Shown: positions 27,421 through 35,925 of the stretch, in pieces
How the letters are laid out: every line of letters starts with the position of its first letter
Numbering within the stretch: position 1 is the first letter of the stretch
DNA from: Paenalicyclobacillus ferrooxydans
Lineage (GTDB): Bacteria > Bacillota > Bacilli > Alicyclobacillales > Alicyclobacillaceae
Assembly (NCBI RefSeq): GCF_001399675.1
Contig: NZ_LJCO01000030.1
Coordinates: 62,001-126,000, forward strand
DNA: 64,000 bases
Reading direction: 5' to 3'
Notes under the pieces: model-generated
Seen by the model: only the letters and a program-made list of their open reading frames with translations
Databases searched by the model: none
What the model was told of the DNA's origin: nothing
Program-made: the position numbers and the translations under genes

Positions 27421-28374
27421 ATGGCATACGTGGCAAAGCGCATTATCATTATGATTCCGGTACTTTTCTTTCTCAGCGTTATGGTATTTAGTCTCATCCA
27501 CCTGATTCCGGGCGATCCCGCTCAGATTATTCTTGGCCAGGATGCCACTCCGCAGTCGTTAGCGGCACTGCGCGCACAATTGGGCCTCAATCAGCCTTTG
27601 CCCATGCAGTATATTCACTGGCTGGGGATGATCTTACAAGGCAACTTGGGATACTCTCTGCTCGACCACACCCCGGTTTCTACGTTGATTATGCAACGTC
27701 TCCCAGTCACCGTAGAACTGGCGATTGGAACCGTCATTGTTGCGTTTTTAATCTCGTTTCCACTCGGCATTCTTGCAGCGGTCAAGCGGGACAAGTGGGA
27801 GGACTTTACAGCGTTAATCGCTTCCACCATCGGGCTGTCGGTACCCCCGTTTTGGATCGGTATTTTGTTTTTGCTGTTTTTTACGGTCAAAATCCATCTG
27901 TTCCCTTCCTCCGGCTATGTGCCGATTTGGAAGAACCCTGGCCAAAATCTATCCGTGATGATTTTACCGATGGTTGCCACAGGGATCCGCGAGGCAGCAG
28001 TGCTGTTGCGGATGCTTCGTTCCAGTTTGCTGGATGTGATTGACCACGATTTTGTTCGCACAGCTCGGGCAAAAGGTCTGCGTGGATGGACTGTGATTGT
28101 TCGCCATGCTCTTAAAAACGCGATGATTCCGGTGATTACGACAGGAGGTCTGCAGATAGCGGGACTGCTTGGCGGCCTGGTCATCACCGAAGAGATATTC
28201 TCCCTGCCGGGGTTTGGCTCCCTGCTTGTAAATTCCGTGTTTAGCCGCGACTACACCACTGTGCAGGCCTGTGCCTTGATTGCTGCATTGCTTGTTGTGG
28301 TCGTGAATCTGTTGGTCGACTTGGTGTACGGGCTGATGGACCCGCGGATCCGCTTGCAAAGGGGGAAGTCCTAA
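27421..28374 (+). CDS. peptide ABC transporter permease (DppB-like)
   Basis: 317 residues, six helices, binding-protein-dependent transport permease domain. Helix 1 runs from 10 to 30 (IIIMIPVLFFLSVMVFSLIHLIPGDP), with LGLNQPLPMQYIHWL after it as in DppB/GsiC. The EAA-type coupling loop is present in RTARAKGLRGWTVIVRHALKNAM. It forms the channel with the next gene. A Shine-Dalgarno-like AAGGGGGT lies 11 bases before the ATG. Confidence 0.92.
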   Translation: MAYVAKRIIIMIPVLFFLSVMVFSLIHLIPGDPAQIILGQDATPQSLAALRAQLGLNQPLPMQYIHWLGMILQGNLGYSLLDHTPVSTLIMQRLPVTVELAIGTVIVAFLISFPLGILAAVKRDKWEDFTALIASTIGLSVPPFWIGILFLLFFTVKIHLFPSSGYVPIWKNPGQNLSVMILPMVATGIREAAVLLRMLRSSLLDVIDHDFVRTARAKGLRGWTVIVRHALKNAMIPVITTGGLQIAGLLGGLVITEEIFSLPGFGSLLVNSVFSRDYTTVQACALIAALLVVVVNLLVDLVYGLMDPRIRLQRGKS

Positions 28375-28375
28375 G

Positions 28376-29263
28376 ATGGCACTCGCGAGCGGGATCGAGA
28401 ACAGTCCGAAACCACAGAAGGCAGTTCGAAAGAGAAATCGCTGGTATGCTCTGTGGAGAAATCGACCTCTCATCATTGGCGGCGGCGTAGTTTTGATTGT
28501 ATTGTTGGCGGCCATCTTTGCACCACTCCTAAGCCCGTATGGCCCAAATGCAATCGACACGAACGGTATCCTGCAAGCGCCAAGCGCGCACCATTGGTTA
28601 GGTACCGATGAACTGGGGCGAGATGAATACGCCCGCATTCTAATGGGTGCCAGAACATCTATGGTGGTGTCGTTGGGGGCACTCATCGTCGGTCTGGTGA
28701 TTGGCGTGCCGGTCGGACTTGTCTCCGGGTTCTACCGGGGTTTCGTGGATGACTGGATTATCATGCGCATTGTGGACGCGATGCAGGCTTTCCCGTTTTT
28801 AATATTGGCACTGGTACTTGCAGCGATGTTGGGCCCTGGGGAACGGAATGCTATGATAGCTATTGGTGTCGGCTACGTGCCAATCTTTGTCCGTATTGTT
28901 CGCGGGCAAGTGCTCGGAGAACTTGAGAAGGAGTTTATCAGTGCCGCGCGTATGATAGGTGCGAGTGACTGGCGGATCATGTGGAAACACATTCTGCCCA
29001 ATACGCTCACACCACTGATTGTGCAAACCACGCTGGCGATGGCAAGTGGTATTGTCGCCGAGGCAAGCTTAAGTTACCTTGGTCTGGGTGTTCAGCCGCC
29101 GACATCAAGTTGGGGTACAATGCTGCATGACGCACAGGGTTACATGGGTCAAGCCACATGGTTGGCACTTGCACCTGGTTTTGCGATTGCGATCGCTGTA
29201 CTTGGGTTTAATCTCCTAGGGGATGGACTACAGCGGTGGCTTGATCCACGACGGCGCAACTAG
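28376..29263 (+). CDS. peptide ABC transporter permease (DppC-like)
   Basis: 295 residues with an N-terminal cytoplasmic segment, one helix (35-58), then the DppC-type loop APSAHHWLGTDELGRDEYARILMGARTS and five more helices. The coupling loop SAARMIGASDWRIMWKHILPNTL is typical. The ATG follows the DppB stop by 1 base and AAAGGGGG lies upstream. No DppD/DppF ATPase gene follows; the next gene is the gamma-glutamyltransferase. Confidence 0.92.
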   Translation: MALASGIENSPKPQKAVRKRNRWYALWRNRPLIIGGGVVLIVLLAAIFAPLLSPYGPNAIDTNGILQAPSAHHWLGTDELGRDEYARILMGARTSMVVSLGALIVGLVIGVPVGLVSGFYRGFVDDWIIMRIVDAMQAFPFLILALVLAAMLGPGERNAMIAIGVGYVPIFVRIVRGQVLGELEKEFISAARMIGASDWRIMWKHILPNTLTPLIVQTTLAMASGIVAEASLSYLGLGVQPPTSSWGTMLHDAQGYMGQATWLALAPGFAIAIAVLGFNLLGDGLQRWLDPRRRN

Positions 29264-29291
29264 GTTTGATTTGGGAGAGGAGACCAGCCTG

Positions 29292-30899
29292 ATGAACTTT
29301 GATGCATGGAATTATCCTTACGCTTCACGCAGAACCGTCGTTTATGCAAATCGCGGCATGGTGGCGACTGGGCACCCTCTCGCGGCACAAGCGGGGTTGT
29401 CCGTTCTCGCTCAGGGGGGCAATGCGATTGATGCTGCCGTTGCGACGGCTGCTGCCTTAACTGTCGTGGAGCCGACTGCTAACGGAATTGGCGCAGACGC
29501 GTTTGCTCTCGTCTGGGTGAAGGGAAAGCTGCATGGCCTGAATTCAAGCGGGCCTTCTGCTGCAGGGATCTCCATTGAAGCTGTAAAAGAGGCTGGCCAT
29601 AGTGAGATGCCGACATTCGGCTGGACACCAGTCACAGTGCCGGGTGCACCGGCGGCTTGGGCTGAGCTAGTTGCGAAATTCGGTAAGCTGCCGCTCACCA
29701 AAGTCCTTGCGCCAGCGATTGAATTGGCGGAGGAGGGGCATGCTGTGGCCCCAACGGTGGCCCGCGGCTGGCAAGCATCGGCCAAACGGTTCGCTGAGAT
29801 GTTTCACGGTGAAGAGTACCAAGGCTGGTTTGATACATTCGCACAGGATGGGAAAGGTCCCAATCCAGGAGATGTCGTACGACTTCGCGATCACGCTCGG
29901 ACCCTTCAGGCGATCGCAGAAACAGATGCCCGTGCGTTTTATGAAGGGGAGCTGGCAGAGCGGATTGACGCCCATGCCCGCAAACACGGAGGCTATCTCA
30001 GATTGTCCGATCTCGCTTCCTTTCACCCGGAATGGGTCGATCCGATCTCCGTTAACTATCGGGGTTATGACGTTTGGGAGATTCCGCCCAACGGACAGGG
30101 TATCGTCGCTCTGATGGCACTCAATATTATTTCTGGCTATGATTTTACCGACCGTGAAACCTATCAAACCTACCACAGGCAAATCGAGGCGATTAAGCTC
30201 GCCTTTGCGGATGGAAAACACTATGTGACGGATCCGCGTTCCATGCGTGTTTCGAGCAAAGACCTGCTGTCTGCAGAGTTTGCCGCAGAGCGCCGAAAAC
30301 TGATTACAGACACAGCGCTTCTCCCTGAACCAGGGAAACTTCCGAGCAGCGGTACAGTTTACTTGGCGACCGCAGACGGTGAAGGAAACATGGTCTCATT
30401 TATTCAAAGTAACTACATGGGATTCGGATCCGGGATTGTGGTGCCAGGCACAGGAATCGGACTGCAGAACCGCGGACATACGTTCTCGCTTGACCCGAAT
30501 CACGTGAACGCCCTTGCACCTGGCAAAAAGACCTACCATACGATTATCCCAGGATTCCTCACAAAGGGCACAGAAGCTGTAGGTCCGTTTGGCGTGATGG
30601 GCGGTTTCATGCAACCGCAGGGCCACTTGCAAGTCGTGTCGAATATGTTGGACTTCCATATGAACCCGCAAGCAGCGCTCGATGCGCCGCGGTGGCAGTG
30701 GATGGATGGAAAACATGTCGTGTTGGAACGGGGAGTGCCTGCGCATATCGCTGAACAGTTAGCTCGGATGGGTCATCAGATCCAAATTGCCAACGAGGGC
30801 GGAAGTTTTGGGCGTGGACAGATCATTGTACGGATGCCAAACGGTAGTCTCGCCGGAGGTACGGAACCGCGAACGGACGGCCATATCGCCGCCTGGTAA
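29292..30899 (+). CDS. gamma-glutamyltransferase (YwrD-like)
   Basis: 535-residue Ntn-hydrolase that cleaves gamma-glutamyl bonds (glutathione, poly- or oligo-gamma-glutamyl peptides). The autoprocessing and nucleophile Thr355 lies in SSGTVYLATADGEGN, followed by the small-subunit motifs (MGFGSGIVVPGTGIGLQNRG, GPFGVMGGFMQPQGHLQV). No signal peptide is visible, as in YwrD of B. subtilis and unlike exported Ggt, so it should act on imported peptides in the cytoplasm. The start at 29292 follows GGAGAGGAG, and the frame is open a little further upstream into dppC. It is probably the last gene of the GntR operon. Confidence 0.9.
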   Translation: MNFDAWNYPYASRRTVVYANRGMVATGHPLAAQAGLSVLAQGGNAIDAAVATAAALTVVEPTANGIGADAFALVWVKGKLHGLNSSGPSAAGISIEAVKEAGHSEMPTFGWTPVTVPGAPAAWAELVAKFGKLPLTKVLAPAIELAEEGHAVAPTVARGWQASAKRFAEMFHGEEYQGWFDTFAQDGKGPNPGDVVRLRDHARTLQAIAETDARAFYEGELAERIDAHARKHGGYLRLSDLASFHPEWVDPISVNYRGYDVWEIPPNGQGIVALMALNIISGYDFTDRETYQTYHRQIEAIKLAFADGKHYVTDPRSMRVSSKDLLSAEFAAERRKLITDTALLPEPGKLPSSGTVYLATADGEGNMVSFIQSNYMGFGSGIVVPGTGIGLQNRGHTFSLDPNHVNALAPGKKTYHTIIPGFLTKGTEAVGPFGVMGGFMQPQGHLQVVSNMLDFHMNPQAALDAPRWQWMDGKHVVLERGVPAHIAEQLARMGHQIQIANEGGSFGRGQIIVRMPNGSLAGGTEPRTDGHIAAW

Positions 30900-31271
30900 G
30901 AGATATAGAGATATCTTGTTAGAGATATAAGGATAGTTAGCTGCGCTCGGAATCCGAGGTCTTATTCTCGTTTTGTGACGGATAAGCCTTGGAATCCGAG
31001 CTTTTTGTCGAAGTCAGGAAACGTGGTTGTGGATTCGGGTGGATCCGGAAGGAATCAGGTGGATGATTCAGCAGAGCACCCGTCAGCTGAGGAGCACGCT
31101 CCTGACCACACTTCACCCTGCATTCCAGAACTTGCACGAAAGCGTGATGTCCGGCAAACTGAGTACGAATCACCCAGTCAATTCGCTGTTGGATGTAAGC
31201 AAGAAGACATCCAGAACAGCAGGAAAGTGAGGTGGATTTGGGCGAACGGTTTCTACTGAAGGCTGTACAAT
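30900..31271 (+). other. intergenic region before the ectoine operon
   Basis: Starts with short AGAGATAT repeats and a weak AT hairpin (30901-30916), then a duplicated GGAATCCGAG. Small open frames occur on both strands but lack ribosome sites and recognisable sequence. I see no gene in it. Confidence 0.5.
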
Positions 31272-31307
31272 AGAATACCTACCAGAATACCCACCAGAAT
31301 ACCTGCC
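31272..31307 (+). repeat. three 12-bp direct repeats upstream of ectA
   Basis: AGAATACCTACC, AGAATACCCACC and AGAATACCTGCC lie head to tail, 77 bases before the ectA start. Direct repeats in phase with about one helical turn fit a regulator binding array, for example for osmotic control. I found no factor to name. Confidence 0.7.
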
Positions 31308-31383
31308 TATATTCGCACCCATATTGCGAGTATGTAATTATGCAGCGGTTTATCTAAACCTTCAGGTAGTTCGCGAATCCTTC

Positions 31384-31911
31384 ATGAGTGTTCGAAATCA
31401 AGAAATTCCTGTTGTATTCCCCTTGTCTGAGGTGCACTTTCGAAAACCCCGCCTGGAAGACGGAACGGCTGTGTGGGAACTTGTACGTGACACACAGGTT
31501 CTTGACCTCAATTCTTCGTATTGTTACCTCATGCTCTCTTCATACTTTCAGGAAACATGTATGATTGCGGAACGACATGGCCAAGTCATTGGTTTTGTAT
31601 CCGGTTTTATCCCGGAGAATCGGTCACAGACGCTGTTTATCTGGCAGGTCGCCGTAGCAAAAAGCACACGGGGACTGGGGATCGGTACATCGATGTTAGA
31701 GAAACTTCTCAACCGACCCGTATGTCAGGATGTACATTATGTCGAGACCACAGTTTCCCCGAGCAACGCGCCGTCTCAAGCCATGTTCCAGCGGCTTGCG
31801 AGAGACCTTGCAACAGAACTAAAGGTGACAGGCGTAATGGGGACAGAGTTGTTTCCTAGGAACAACCACGAACCCGAACGAATTTTCCGCATCGGCCCTT
31901 TCCGTTCATAA
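31384..31911 (+). CDS. ectA: L-2,4-diaminobutyrate acetyltransferase
   Basis: 175-residue GNAT enzyme that makes N-gamma-acetyldiaminobutyrate, the second step of ectoine synthesis. Typical segments are HFRKPRLEDGTAVWELVRDTQVLDLNSSYCYLML, the acetyl-CoA loop AVAKSTRGLGIGTSML and the C-terminal NHEPERIFRI, which is characteristic of EctA. The start at 31384 gives the usual N-terminus; its ribosome site is weak. It is the first gene of ectABC-ask. Confidence 0.93.
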   Translation: MSVRNQEIPVVFPLSEVHFRKPRLEDGTAVWELVRDTQVLDLNSSYCYLMLSSYFQETCMIAERHGQVIGFVSGFIPENRSQTLFIWQVAVAKSTRGLGIGTSMLEKLLNRPVCQDVHYVETTVSPSNAPSQAMFQRLARDLATELKVTGVMGTELFPRNNHEPERIFRIGPFRS

Positions 31912-32030
31912 CAAGACCAACGAGAAACGGATCAAGAGGTACGCAAACTGGGCAGCGCGATCATGGCATTGGCCCGTAGTTAAAGTTTGTCTGCTGACTA
32001 TGTAATAAATTGCTGAATATGGGAGGCTTG

Positions 32031-33332
32031 ATGCTGCAAATGAAGGTCATTGCCGAAGCACCAACGACGTCCATCGACGTGTTTTCACGCTACGAGTCTG
32101 AGGTACGAAGCTATATCCGAAGTTTCCCAACCGTATTTGACAGAGCAAAAGGTGCTCGGTTGTGGGATGCAGAGGGGAAAGAATACATCGATTTTTTCGC
32201 TGGAGCCGGGGCTCTGAACTACGGGCATAACAACGATACCCTCAAACGCTCACTTGTTGACTACATTGGCCGGGATGGAATCACGCACGGACTCGACATG
32301 GGGACCCAGGCGAAGGCGGAGTTCTTGCAGGTGTTTCACGACATCATTTTGGAGCCGCGAAATCTAAACTACAAGGTTATGTTTCCAGGCCCGACTGGTA
32401 CCAATTCCGTGGAGAGCGCCCTGAAACTGGCCCGAAAAGTTACGGGTCGTTCCACTATTGTCAGCTTCACGAACGCTTTCCACGGAATGACGCTCGGGTC
32501 GTTATCCGTGACGGGTAATGGCTTTAAGCGCCAAGGAGCCGGCATCCCCCTCGCTAACGCAGTTTCTTTGCCCTACGATTCCTACCTTGAAACAGGACTC
32601 GATAGCATAGCGTTGCTTGAACACATGCTAGATGACAAAGGCAGCGGTCTGGAGCTGCCTGCAGCTGTTATTGTTGAGACCGTACAAGGTGAGGGCGGCA
32701 TCAACGTAGCGGGAGTGGAGTGGCTGCAACGGCTGGCCAACCTCTGTCGTGAGAGGGAGATTCTGCTGATTGTCGACGATGTTCAGATGGGATGCGGACG
32801 AACGGGTCCGTTTTTCAGCTTTGAGGCCGTCGGGATCATACCAGATATTGTATGCCTGTCAAAGTCCATCAGCGGCTACGGGCTTCCCATGGCATTGACA
32901 TTGTTCCAGCCTGAACTCGACGCCTGGGAGCCAGGGGAACACAACGGTACCTTTCGAGGCAACAATCCGGCATTCGTGACCGGTACTGAGGCATTGCGCC
33001 TGTACTGGAGGGATGACAGGCTTTCGAAAGTCACGTTAAGTAACGAAAAGACCATTCGTGACTTCTTGATGGATATGGTTGAGTCTATACCTGCTCTACA
33101 TGGACGTGTTCGCGGTCGCGGCATGGCTTACGGTCTTGAATGCGGCGTACCTGGATTGGCTGAGAAGATCACTGCTCGCGCGTTTGAACGCGGCTTGGTG
33201 ATAGAGACCTCAGGTGCAGAGAGCGAGGTTGTAAAGCTGCTCGCTCCACTGACCATTGATTCAGAAGACTTGCATCAGGGTTTGGCTATACTCGCAGACA
33301 GCGCCAAAGCAGCAGCCAAGGAGGTTATTTAA
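32031..33332 (+). CDS. ectB: diaminobutyrate--2-oxoglutarate transaminase
   Basis: 433-residue class-III PLP aminotransferase converting aspartate semialdehyde to 2,4-diaminobutyrate with glutamate. Visible are [33 protein letters not shown] (both EctB-typical), the Asp of the PLP site in [12 protein letters not shown] and the PLP Lys278 in [14 protein letters not shown] 32031 follows GGAGG by only 4 bases; ATG 32040 is an alternative. The 119-base gap from ectA could hold an internal promoter, but I see no strong one. Confidence 0.94.
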   Translation: MLQMKVIAEAPTTSIDVFSRYESEVRSYIRSFPTVFDRAKGARLWDAEGKEYIDFFAGAGALNYGHNNDTLKRSLVDYIGRDGITHGLDMGTQAKAEFLQVFHDIILEPRNLNYKVMFPGPTGTNSVESALKLARKVTGRSTIVSFTNAFHGMTLGSLSVTGNGFKRQGAGIPLANAVSLPYDSYLETGLDSIALLEHMLDDKGSGLELPAAVIVETVQGEGGINVAGVEWLQRLANLCREREILLIVDDVQMGCGRTGPFFSFEAVGIIPDIVCLSKSISGYGLPMALTLFQPELDAWEPGEHNGTFRGNNPAFVTGTEALRLYWRDDRLSKVTLSNEKTIRDFLMDMVESIPALHGRVRGRGMAYGLECGVPGLAEKITARAFERGLVIETSGAESEVVKLLAPLTIDSEDLHQGLAILADSAKAAAKEVI

Positions 33333-33718
33333 TGATTGTAAAACAACTGGCAGACATCATAGGCACCACTGAGGACGTGAAGGGGAACACATGGACCAGT
33401 CGTCGACTTCTCCTCGCTAAGGAGCAGGTCGGGTTTTCCTTGCACGACACCATCATGAAGGCCGGAACTGAGACGACCATGTGGTACAAGAATCACATTG
33501 AGGCCGTGTACTGTATTGAAGGTGAGGGAGAGCTTGAGGACCTTGTGAACGGTAAAACATATCAGCTCGCTCCGGGAACACTGTACGTCTTAAATGGAAA
33601 CGAGCGTCATATCGTCCGGCCAAAGACAGACGTCCGCATGGTCTGCGTGTTTAATCCGCCCGTAACGGGCCGTGAGACGCATGATGAAGAGGGTGCGTAT
33701 CCGCTGCTGACTGAGTAG
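33332..33718 (+). CDS. ectC: ectoine synthase
   Basis: 128-residue cupin that cyclises N-gamma-acetyldiaminobutyrate to ectoine. Motifs [16 protein letters not shown] at the start and [19 protein letters not shown]-like beta-barrel residues (here [18 protein letters not shown]) are family-defining, as is the [16 protein letters not shown] cupin 2 segment. Its ATG shares one base with the ectB stop, giving tight coupling. No ectD hydroxylase follows, so ectoine and not hydroxyectoine is expected from this locus. Confidence 0.95.
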   Translation: MIVKQLADIIGTTEDVKGNTWTSRRLLLAKEQVGFSLHDTIMKAGTETTMWYKNHIEAVYCIEGEGELEDLVNGKTYQLAPGTLYVLNGNERHIVRPKTDVRMVCVFNPPVTGRETHDEEGAYPLLTE

Positions 33719-33781
33719 GTGAACAGGGGAAGGACATCTGTGAAGAACGAGTAAACTGGTTTATCGGGAGGGTGCACAAGT

Positions 33782-35038
33782 GTGAAGGTTCTTGTTCAAA
33801 AGTTCGGCGGCACCTCCGTCCAGTCCGCTGAAGTTCGCAGGCAAGCAGCGGAACATGTTGTTGACGCTGTTGACGAAGGTTACCGAGTCGTTGTCGTTGT
33901 GTCAGCCATGGGACGTAAAGGTAACCCGTATGCCACCGATGAACTGCTCGGACTGGTTGAAAGCGGCTCTGTTGATGACAGAGATCTCGACGTTCTGCTG
34001 TCTTGCGGTGAAGCGATATCCGCAGTCGTGTTCTCTTCAGAGCTAGGTACAAGAGGGTTGGGCGTAACCGTTTTGAATGGGAACCAGGCCGGCATTCTCA
34101 CTGACGACCAGTATGGGGATGCAAGAATTCAATCGGTTCAGACGGAGCGCCTAAGAATGGAATTAGAAAAACACGACGTGGTCATTGTGATGGGGTTTCA
34201 AGGGTACACGGAAGACGGGAATGTAACAACACTCGGACGCGGGGGAAGTGATACCACGGCTGCGGCACTGGGGACTGCACTCGATGCTGACCGTGTAGAG
34301 ATATTCTCAGACGTAAACGGAGTGTTGACCGCGGACCCCCGATTGGTTGAGCACGCTGCCTTGCTGCCGCAGCTGACCTATACAGAAGCGTGCAGTCTCG
34401 CTTGGGAAGGAGCGAGGGTCATCCACCCAAGAGCAGTCGAGGTGGCGATGCAAAACAACACGCCTATGGTCGTGAGAAATACGAGAAATCATTTGCCTGG
34501 AACGAGGATTGTCTCCTCCCTGCAGTGTATTGAGGACAGTAAACGTTGTAATGGGACTGTTATCGGCATTACGTATCGCACAGACCTTGTACAGGTATCT
34601 GTCGGCGCCGTCGCGGATGCCCAGCAGGTGGTGTTTAGAGCGGTCGCAGATTGTGGTGTTCAACCGGGTTTTGTACTTTCCTCACCGATGCAAGTGTCAT
34701 TCACGTTGCCAGCAATGCATGCTGATTCGGTTGCACAAAGCCTGACTCAGCTCGGTCAGCATTTCAAGTTGATTCACGATTGTGCTCGGGTGTCTGTTGT
34801 CGGTACAAAGTTGGATGAGATTTCAGGATTGATGGGGAGTATCCTCGAGACGCTGGTCTCAAAAAACATAGAGGTGCTCCAATCTGCAGACTATCAATCC
34901 ACAATCAGGCTCTTGGTCAGAAAATCTGATATGGAGTCCGCTGTCTGCGAACTGCACAACAAACTGATACGTCAATGCGATGATGTGGCCCGTTTTCCAC
35001 TGACTCCAAAGCTCATGGCAGGTGCTTCATTGTTGTAG
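33782..35038 (+). CDS. aspartate kinase, ectoine-linked
   Basis: 418 residues: amino-acid kinase domain (VQKFGGTSVQSAEV at 5-18; GRGGSDTTAAALGTALDADRVEIFSDVNGV in the middle) and a C-terminal ACT regulatory pair. It phosphorylates aspartate, the first step toward aspartate semialdehyde, the EctB substrate. Its place 63 bases after ectC, with its own GTG start and GGGAGGG site, marks it as the pathway-dedicated kinase. Such ectoine-linked kinases are often less feedback-inhibited by lysine and threonine; that cannot be read off here. Confidence 0.9.
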   Translation: MKVLVQKFGGTSVQSAEVRRQAAEHVVDAVDEGYRVVVVVSAMGRKGNPYATDELLGLVESGSVDDRDLDVLLSCGEAISAVVFSSELGTRGLGVTVLNGNQAGILTDDQYGDARIQSVQTERLRMELEKHDVVIVMGFQGYTEDGNVTTLGRGGSDTTAAALGTALDADRVEIFSDVNGVLTADPRLVEHAALLPQLTYTEACSLAWEGARVIHPRAVEVAMQNNTPMVVRNTRNHLPGTRIVSSLQCIEDSKRCNGTVIGITYRTDLVQVSVGAVADAQQVVFRAVADCGVQPGFVLSSPMQVSFTLPAMHADSVAQSLTQLGQHFKLIHDCARVSVVGTKLDEISGLMGSILETLVSKNIEVLQSADYQSTIRLLVRKSDMESAVCELHNKLIRQCDDVARFPLTPKLMAGASLL

Positions 35039-35146
35039 ACACACATGACAGCATAAACAGCAAACGGACATAGGACAATCAAGAGAAGACAAGGCAGCAC
35101 GTTCAGTAGATGATTCCATGCAAAGTCAAAAGCAATTGCTAGAACT

Positions 35147-35184
35147 GTCGAGGAAGCCACGATTTTCGGGGCTTCCTCGACTTT
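35147..35184 (+). terminator. terminator of the ectABC-ask operon
   Basis: A perfect 12-base stem (35147-35158 with 35170-35181) with an 11-base loop is followed by TTTCC. It lies about 100 bases after the aspartate kinase stop. Confidence 0.75.
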
Positions 35185-35275
35185 CCTTAGTCTTAAATTT
35201 TTTGTTCTGTGTCTCCCGAGGCGACATAAGGAGGAGAAATGAAGAAAATTGCTCCTCATCCAGACTTCCGCCCGA

Positions 35276-35619
35276 GTTAAGCCGGTAGCAGCGACTAAGC
35301 AAGCTTGATTGTTCCCGAGTCGCCATGGCTTAGTCGGCGACACCGACTTAAGCTGCAAAAAATGAGGAGTTAAGTCGCTCGAAGCGACTTAACGGATCGC
35401 GAAGACCTCAGCTAAGTCGGTGGGAGCGACTAAGCGTGCCCGATGGGTCCCGAGTCGCCATGGCTTAGTCGGCGACACCGACTTAAGCTGCAAAAAATGA
35501 GGAGTTAAGTCGCTCGGAGCGACTTAATGGACCGCGAAGACCCCAGCTAAGTCGGTGGGAGCGACTAAGCGTGCCCGATGGGTCCCGAGTCGCCCTGGCT
35601 TAGTCGGCGACACCGACTA
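35276..35619. repeat. 135-bp tandem repeat, about 2.5 copies, rich in GTCG inverted repeats
   Basis: Units begin at 35276, 35411 and 35546, an exact 135-base period; the last copy ends near 35619. Copies 2 and 3 are nearly identical and copy 1 is more diverged. Each full unit holds three inverted repeats built on the same core: GCTAAGTCG with CGACTAAGC, CTTAGTCGG with CCGACTTAAG, and a 23-base palindrome of the form TTAAGTCGCT-N3-AGCGACTTAA (35370-35392 and 35505-35527). A CAAAAAATGAGGAG stretch separates the last two. There is no coding sense in any frame and no spacer diversity, so it is not a CRISPR. Function unknown. Confidence 0.9.
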
Positions 35620-35775
35620 ACAATCGGATGCCCGGGCTGTCGTTTTGCGGACTGCGCTGGATTCATATCGTAACAGCGGATCTTCGTGATGTGAAAATTT
35701 TGTGAGAAGGGGTCCCTATAGGGCAAATGTACGCGTTTTCATAAACTTGTTCGTCTAAGATGAAGATGTCAACAT

Positions 35776-35885
35776 AGAGGTAAGGAACCAGAGAAGGAAA
35801 GGATCAGAGAAGGAAAGGAACAGAGAAGGTAAGGAACAGAGAAGGAAAGGAACAGAGAAGGAAAGGAACAGAGAAGGAAAGGATC
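35776..35885 (+). repeat. purine-only 16-bp tandem repeat in the fhs leader
   Basis: Six in-phase units of about AGAGAAGGAAAGGAAC run from 35790 to 35885, preceded by one degenerate unit at 35776. Apart from the final C (or TC) of each unit, the strand is all purine, and every unit carries AGGAAAGG or AGGTAAGG, like a ribosome site. The array ends 40 bases before the fhs ATG. The remaining bases back to 35620 hold no gene. Confidence 0.9.
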
Positions 35886-35925
35886 AGCGACAAGCCGATC
35901 TCTTTGGCAAAGGTGGCATGTACCC

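Noticed and set aside
31027-31230. Short plus-strand frames before ectA
   Set aside because: No family, no ribosome site, and other frames over the same bases are equally open.
35276-35619. CRISPR array
   Set aside because: The repeat period is 135 bases with no variable spacers, and no cas gene is near.
35620-35925. THF riboswitch upstream of fhs
   Set aside because: I could not find the conserved core; only the purine repeat array is present.
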